In this document: one piece after another, positions 61,372-64,000 of the stretch
How the letters are laid out: the number at the start of each line of letters is the position of its first letter
How positions within the stretch are numbered: the stretch's first letter is position 1
Source of the DNA: Thermogutta terrifontis
GTDB taxonomy: Bacteria > Planctomycetota > Planctomycetia > Pirellulales > Thermoguttaceae
Direction of reading: 5' to 3'
NCBI RefSeq assembly: GCF_002277955.1
Contig: NZ_CP018477.1
Location: 558,001-622,000 of the forward strand
DNA: 64,000 nucleotides
Translations under genes and position numbers: made by a program
The notes under the pieces: generated by a model
The model's database searches: none
What the model saw: the letters and a program-made list of their open reading frames with translations, nothing else
Told to the model about the DNA's origin: nothing

Positions 61372-63438
61372 ATGGCGGAACCCCACACCTGTTCAATCGA
61401 GCAACTCGCAATCAACACCATTCGAACGCTCTCCATGGATGCCGTGGAAGCGGCCAAGAGCGGCCATCCTGGCACCCCGATGGCACTGGCCCCGGTTGGG
61501 TATGTCATCTTCAACGAAATTCTTCGTTATGATCCCACGCATCCCCTGTGGGTCAATCGGGACAGATTCGTCCTATCTTGCGGGCACGCCTCGATGCTTC
61601 TTTACTCGCTGCTGCACCTGGCGCAGGTCCAGCAGGTGGATGAGAATGGCAGACCCACCGGGGAGTTGGCGGTGCCTCTGGAACACATCCGGCAATTCCG
61701 GCAGCTTCACAGTCGTTGTCCGGGCCACCCGGAGTACCGGCATACCTCCGGCGTTGAAGTGACTACCGGTCCGCTTGGTCAGGGCGTGGGGACGAGTGTG
61801 GGCATGGCCATCGCCGGAAAATGGCTTGCCGCACGCTACAACCGACCGGGCTTCGATCTATTTAATTACGGCATCTATGTGCTCTGCAGCGATGGCGACC
61901 TGATGGAGGGCATCTCCAGCGAAGCGGCTTCACTGGCCGGTCATCTTAAGCTGGGAAATCTCTGCTGGATTTACGACGACAACCAGATCACCATCGAAGG
62001 CCACACGTCGCTGGCGTTCAGTGAAGACGTCGCCACGCGTTTTCAAGCTTACGGCTGGGATGTGTACCGCGTGGGCGACGTCAACGATCTTGATAGCCTG
62101 CGGAATGCTCTCAAGCGGTTCAATCCTGCAGGTGAGCGGCCCACGCTTATCATCGTCAAGAGCATTATCGCCTGGGGAGCGCCCAATAAGCAGAACACTC
62201 ACGAGGCCCACGGGGCTCCGCTCGGCGAGGAAGAAATTCGGTTGACCAAGCAATTTTACGGCTGGCCGGTGGACGCCAAATTTCTTGTACCGCCGGAAGT
62301 GTTGGAGCATTTCCGTCAGGGAATTGGCACGCGGGGGCCGCAGTTCCGGGAGCAGTGGGAGTCACTTTTCGCAAAATACGCTCAAAGCTATCCCCAAGAG
62401 GCCGAGGAAATCCGAAAGATCACGAGCGGAGAGCTTCCTGAGGCTTGGGATCGCGACATCCCCACGTTTCCCGCTGATGCTAAAGGTCTGGCCACCCGAG
62501 CGTCCTCCGGGAAGGTCCTCAACGCCGTCGCCAAGCGCATCCCGTGGATGATCGGTGGTTCGGCCGACCTGGCGCCATCCAATAACACGCTCCTCACATT
62601 CCCGGAGGCAGGTCATTTCGCCGCGAACAATTACGCCGGGCGGAATCTTCATTATGGAATCCGGGAGCACGCGATGGGAGCGATCAGCAACGGTCTGGCC
62701 CTCTGTGGGCTTCGCCCTTATGCAGGGACCTTTCTGGTTTTCAGCGATTACATGCGGCCGGCGATCCGTCTGGCTGCCCTGATGGAATTGCCTGTTCTGC
62801 ACATCTTCACTCACGATTCGATCGGGGTGGGCGAGGATGGCCCGACGCATCAACCGGTTGAGCATGTGGCGGCTTTGCGGGCGATTCCTCATCTGGTGGT
62901 CATTCGCCCCGCCGATGCCAACGAAGTGGCAGAAGCCTACCGTGTGGCGCTGCGGATGCGTCGTAATCCGGTCGCCCTCATTCTGACGCGGCAAAACCTG
63001 CCCACGCTGGATCGGAGTCAATACGCCTCGGCAGCCGGACTGGCATGCGGGGCGTACATTCTGGCCGAAGCTTCCAAGTTGCCACCGGATGTGATTCTCA
63101 TCGGAACGGGAAGCGAAGTGGCTGTATGCCTGGCTGCCCGCGAGCTACTTGCCCAGGACGGGATTGCCGCCCGAGTCGTGAGCATGCCGAGTTGGGAACT
63201 CTTCGAAAGCCAGCCGGAAGAGTACCGCAGGTCTGTCCTGCCGCCGGAAGTGGCGGCACGGGTGGCCGTGGAGGCCGGCATCGCGCAGGGATGGGAGCGC
63301 TATCTCGGGCCGAAGGGGATCTTTGTAGGAATGAAAGGTTTTGGGGCCTCCGCTCCCGCCGGAGTGCTCATGAAACACTTCGGAATCACGCCCGAAAATG
63401 TCGCAGCGGCCGCCAAAAAGTCGCTCGGCCAGGCGTGA
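61372..63438 (+). CDS. tkt: Transketolase
   Basis: ThDP-dependent enzyme of the pentose phosphate pathway, moving two-carbon units between sugar phosphates. The 688-residue protein has the N-terminal SIEQLAINTIRTLSMDAVEAAKSGHPGTPMALAP and LSCGHASMLLYSLLH. The ThDP motif runs from GDLMEGISSEAASLAGHL to DDNQITIEGHT. It also has the middle-domain MIGGSADLAPSNNTLL, GIREHAMGAISNGLALCG (catalytic Glu), THDSIGVGEDGPTHQPVEHVAALR and the C-terminal GMKGFGASAPAGVLMKHFGIT. AGGGAG 5 bases upstream supports the ATG at 61372. The length is normal. It is followed by a small membrane-protein gene. Confidence 0.96.
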   Translation: MAEPHTCSIEQLAINTIRTLSMDAVEAAKSGHPGTPMALAPVGYVIFNEILRYDPTHPLWVNRDRFVLSCGHASMLLYSLLHLAQVQQVDENGRPTGELAVPLEHIRQFRQLHSRCPGHPEYRHTSGVEVTTGPLGQGVGTSVGMAIAGKWLAARYNRPGFDLFNYGIYVLCSDGDLMEGISSEAASLAGHLKLGNLCWIYDDNQITIEGHTSLAFSEDVATRFQAYGWDVYRVGDVNDLDSLRNALKRFNPAGERPTLIIVKSIIAWGAPNKQNTHEAHGAPLGEEEIRLTKQFYGWPVDAKFLVPPEVLEHFRQGIGTRGPQFREQWESLFAKYAQSYPQEAEEIRKITSGELPEAWDRDIPTFPADAKGLATRASSGKVLNAVAKRIPWMIGGSADLAPSNNTLLTFPEAGHFAANNYAGRNLHYGIREHAMGAISNGLALCGLRPYAGTFLVFSDYMRPAIRLAALMELPVLHIFTHDSIGVGEDGPTHQPVEHVAALRAIPHLVVIRPADANEVAEAYRVALRMRRNPVALILTRQNLPTLDRSQYASAAGLACGAYILAEASKLPPDVILIGTGSEVAVCLAARELLAQDGIAARVVSMPSWELFESQPEEYRRSVLPPEVAARVAVEAGIAQGWERYLGPKGIFVGMKGFGASAPAGVLMKHFGITPENVAAAAKKSLGQA

Positions 63439-63497
63439 TGGATTGATAGGTTGGAGGCTCCCTCAAACCGGGGGCTGGGTCGTTCAGGGTCCCCCGG

Positions 63498-63797
63498 ATG
63501 GCTTCACCACAACCGCAGCGAGACGAGGACAACACCCGCCGTAAGTCGCCCCCAAGGCGACTGCACCGGGAGATTGTCCGCCTTCGCCTGCAGCTTCGGG
63601 ATCAACTGCGTGCGCAGTGTTCACGCTTTTGCGCCCGACGCCGGGAGATTCTCACTCCGGCTTTTCAGAACGGCCTGGGGTTGGCTCTCGTAGTGGGGGG
63701 CGGAATCTGGCTTCTCGCCGCGGGACATCCCCTGGCACTGGCACTTTTGTACGCAGGACTGGCCATCTGGCTGGCCACTCGTGAAAATCCTCGCTGA
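63498..63797 (+). CDS. Small membrane protein of unknown function
   Basis: A 99-residue frame. It has a very basic N-terminal half (MASPQPQRDEDNTRRKSPPR and RLRLQLRDQLRAQ) and then two apolar segments (FQNGLGLALVVGGGIWLLAAGHPLALALLYAGLAIWLA) ending in TRENPR. The pattern of a positively charged cytoplasmic arm plus a membrane hairpin is plausible for a real protein, but there is no strong ribosome binding site and no recognised family. It is 59 bases downstream of transketolase. Confidence 0.45.
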   Translation: MASPQPQRDEDNTRRKSPPRRLHREIVRLRLQLRDQLRAQCSRFCARRREILTPAFQNGLGLALVVGGGIWLLAAGHPLALALLYAGLAIWLATRENPR

Positions 63798-63867
63798 AAT
63801 TGACAGGAGAATCGCCACTCGATGAAAGCCGAACGATGGGAAAGGGACCTGGCGGGCCCGAAAGGGC

Positions 63868-64000
63868 TTAATTCAGCCACGGATGAGCCGGTTGATGCCT
63901 CAGGTTCAGGGCGTTAACAAGGATCGTGCGGCCAATCGAAAAGACGACTCGTTTCCACAGCTCACGCTCGTTTTCGGGAAACACCAGGTCCTTTGTGGCC
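63868..64000 (-). CDS. 3' end of a gene continuing beyond the window
   Basis: The minus strand has an open frame from the window edge to TAA at 63868, reading ATKDLVFPENERELWKRVV and ILVNALNLRHQPAHPWLN at the C-terminus. The sequence looks protein-like but is too short to identify. Confidence 0.45.
   Translation of the reverse strand, partial: ATKDLVFPENERELWKRVVFSIGRTILVNALNLRHQPAHPWLN

Noticed and set aside
1-64000. tRNA, rRNA, insertion sequence or prophage genes
   Set aside because: No tRNA-like cloverleaf or T-loop, no rRNA sequence, no transposase, integrase or phage structural protein was recognised on either strand.

Overview
The window reads as chromosomal DNA of a planctomycete. 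This is inferred from gene families that are typical of that phylum: a DUF1559 pseudopilin-like protein with a prepilin N-terminus, the DUF1800/DUF1501 pair, a ThuA-like protein with a Tat-like leader, and a 1370-residue secreted protein combining a beta-propeller, c-type haem motifs and an FGE-sulfatase domain. GC-rich coding DNA, mostly single genes or short operons on alternating strands, and abundant dispersed palindromic repeats fit a thermophilic relative of Thermogutta or Pirellula. The species assignment is a guess. I see no rRNA, tRNA, CRISPR array, insertion sequence or prophage.

Layout. 0-12 kb: 5' part of smc, a superoxide reductase, a Tat-exported aldo/keto reductase, the hydrogenase maturation genes hypF-hypC-hypD, lpxK, an SpoU-type RNA methyltransferase with a small membrane protein, a cupin and a HEPN two-gene module. 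12-24 kb: the propeller/cytochrome/FGE protein, a sugar isomerase and FGGY kinase operon, shikimate kinase overlapping a prepilin peptidase, then 1.2 kb of palindromic repeats. 24-31 kb: a DUF1559 / ABC ATPase / FtsX permease operon, a DUF4405-like membrane protein, and a xylanase-like gene fragment cut off by repeats. 31-43 kb: serC, a UvrD/PcrA helicase behind a hairpin-rich leader, a YceH-type protein, the DUF1800/DUF1501 operon, a secreted DUF3352-like protein, an ABC exporter and a ThuA protein. 43-51 kb: ruvC, cysS, ispF, a DUF488 protein, an MFS transporter, more repeats, an Rrf2 regulator and cysH with a well-formed promoter/operator. 51-58 kb: membrane proteins, cvpA, a degenerate GspE-like protein and pilT, hisF and a beta-phosphoglucomutase-like phosphatase. 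58-64 kb: a 2-Cys peroxiredoxin with terminator, an NRDE protein, transketolase, a small membrane protein and the 3' end of a further gene.

Functional links. The superoxide reductase and peroxiredoxin together suggest an anaerobe or microaerophile that detoxifies oxygen without superoxide dismutase or catalase. HypCDF imply a [NiFe] hydrogenase encoded elsewhere. The prepilin peptidase, DUF1559 protein, PilT and GspE-like protein belong to type IV pilus or pseudopilus systems. LpxK implies a lipid A outer membrane. The isomerase/kinase pair and the xylanase remnant point to plant-sugar catabolism. CysH and the Rrf2 regulator form an assimilatory sulfate-reduction unit.

The main unexplained signals are: families of short palindromes whose stems change in a compensated way around fixed loops, assembled into cassettes; the HEPN module; the GspE paralogue that has lost its Walker A lysine; and the four-hairpin leader in front of the UvrD helicase.
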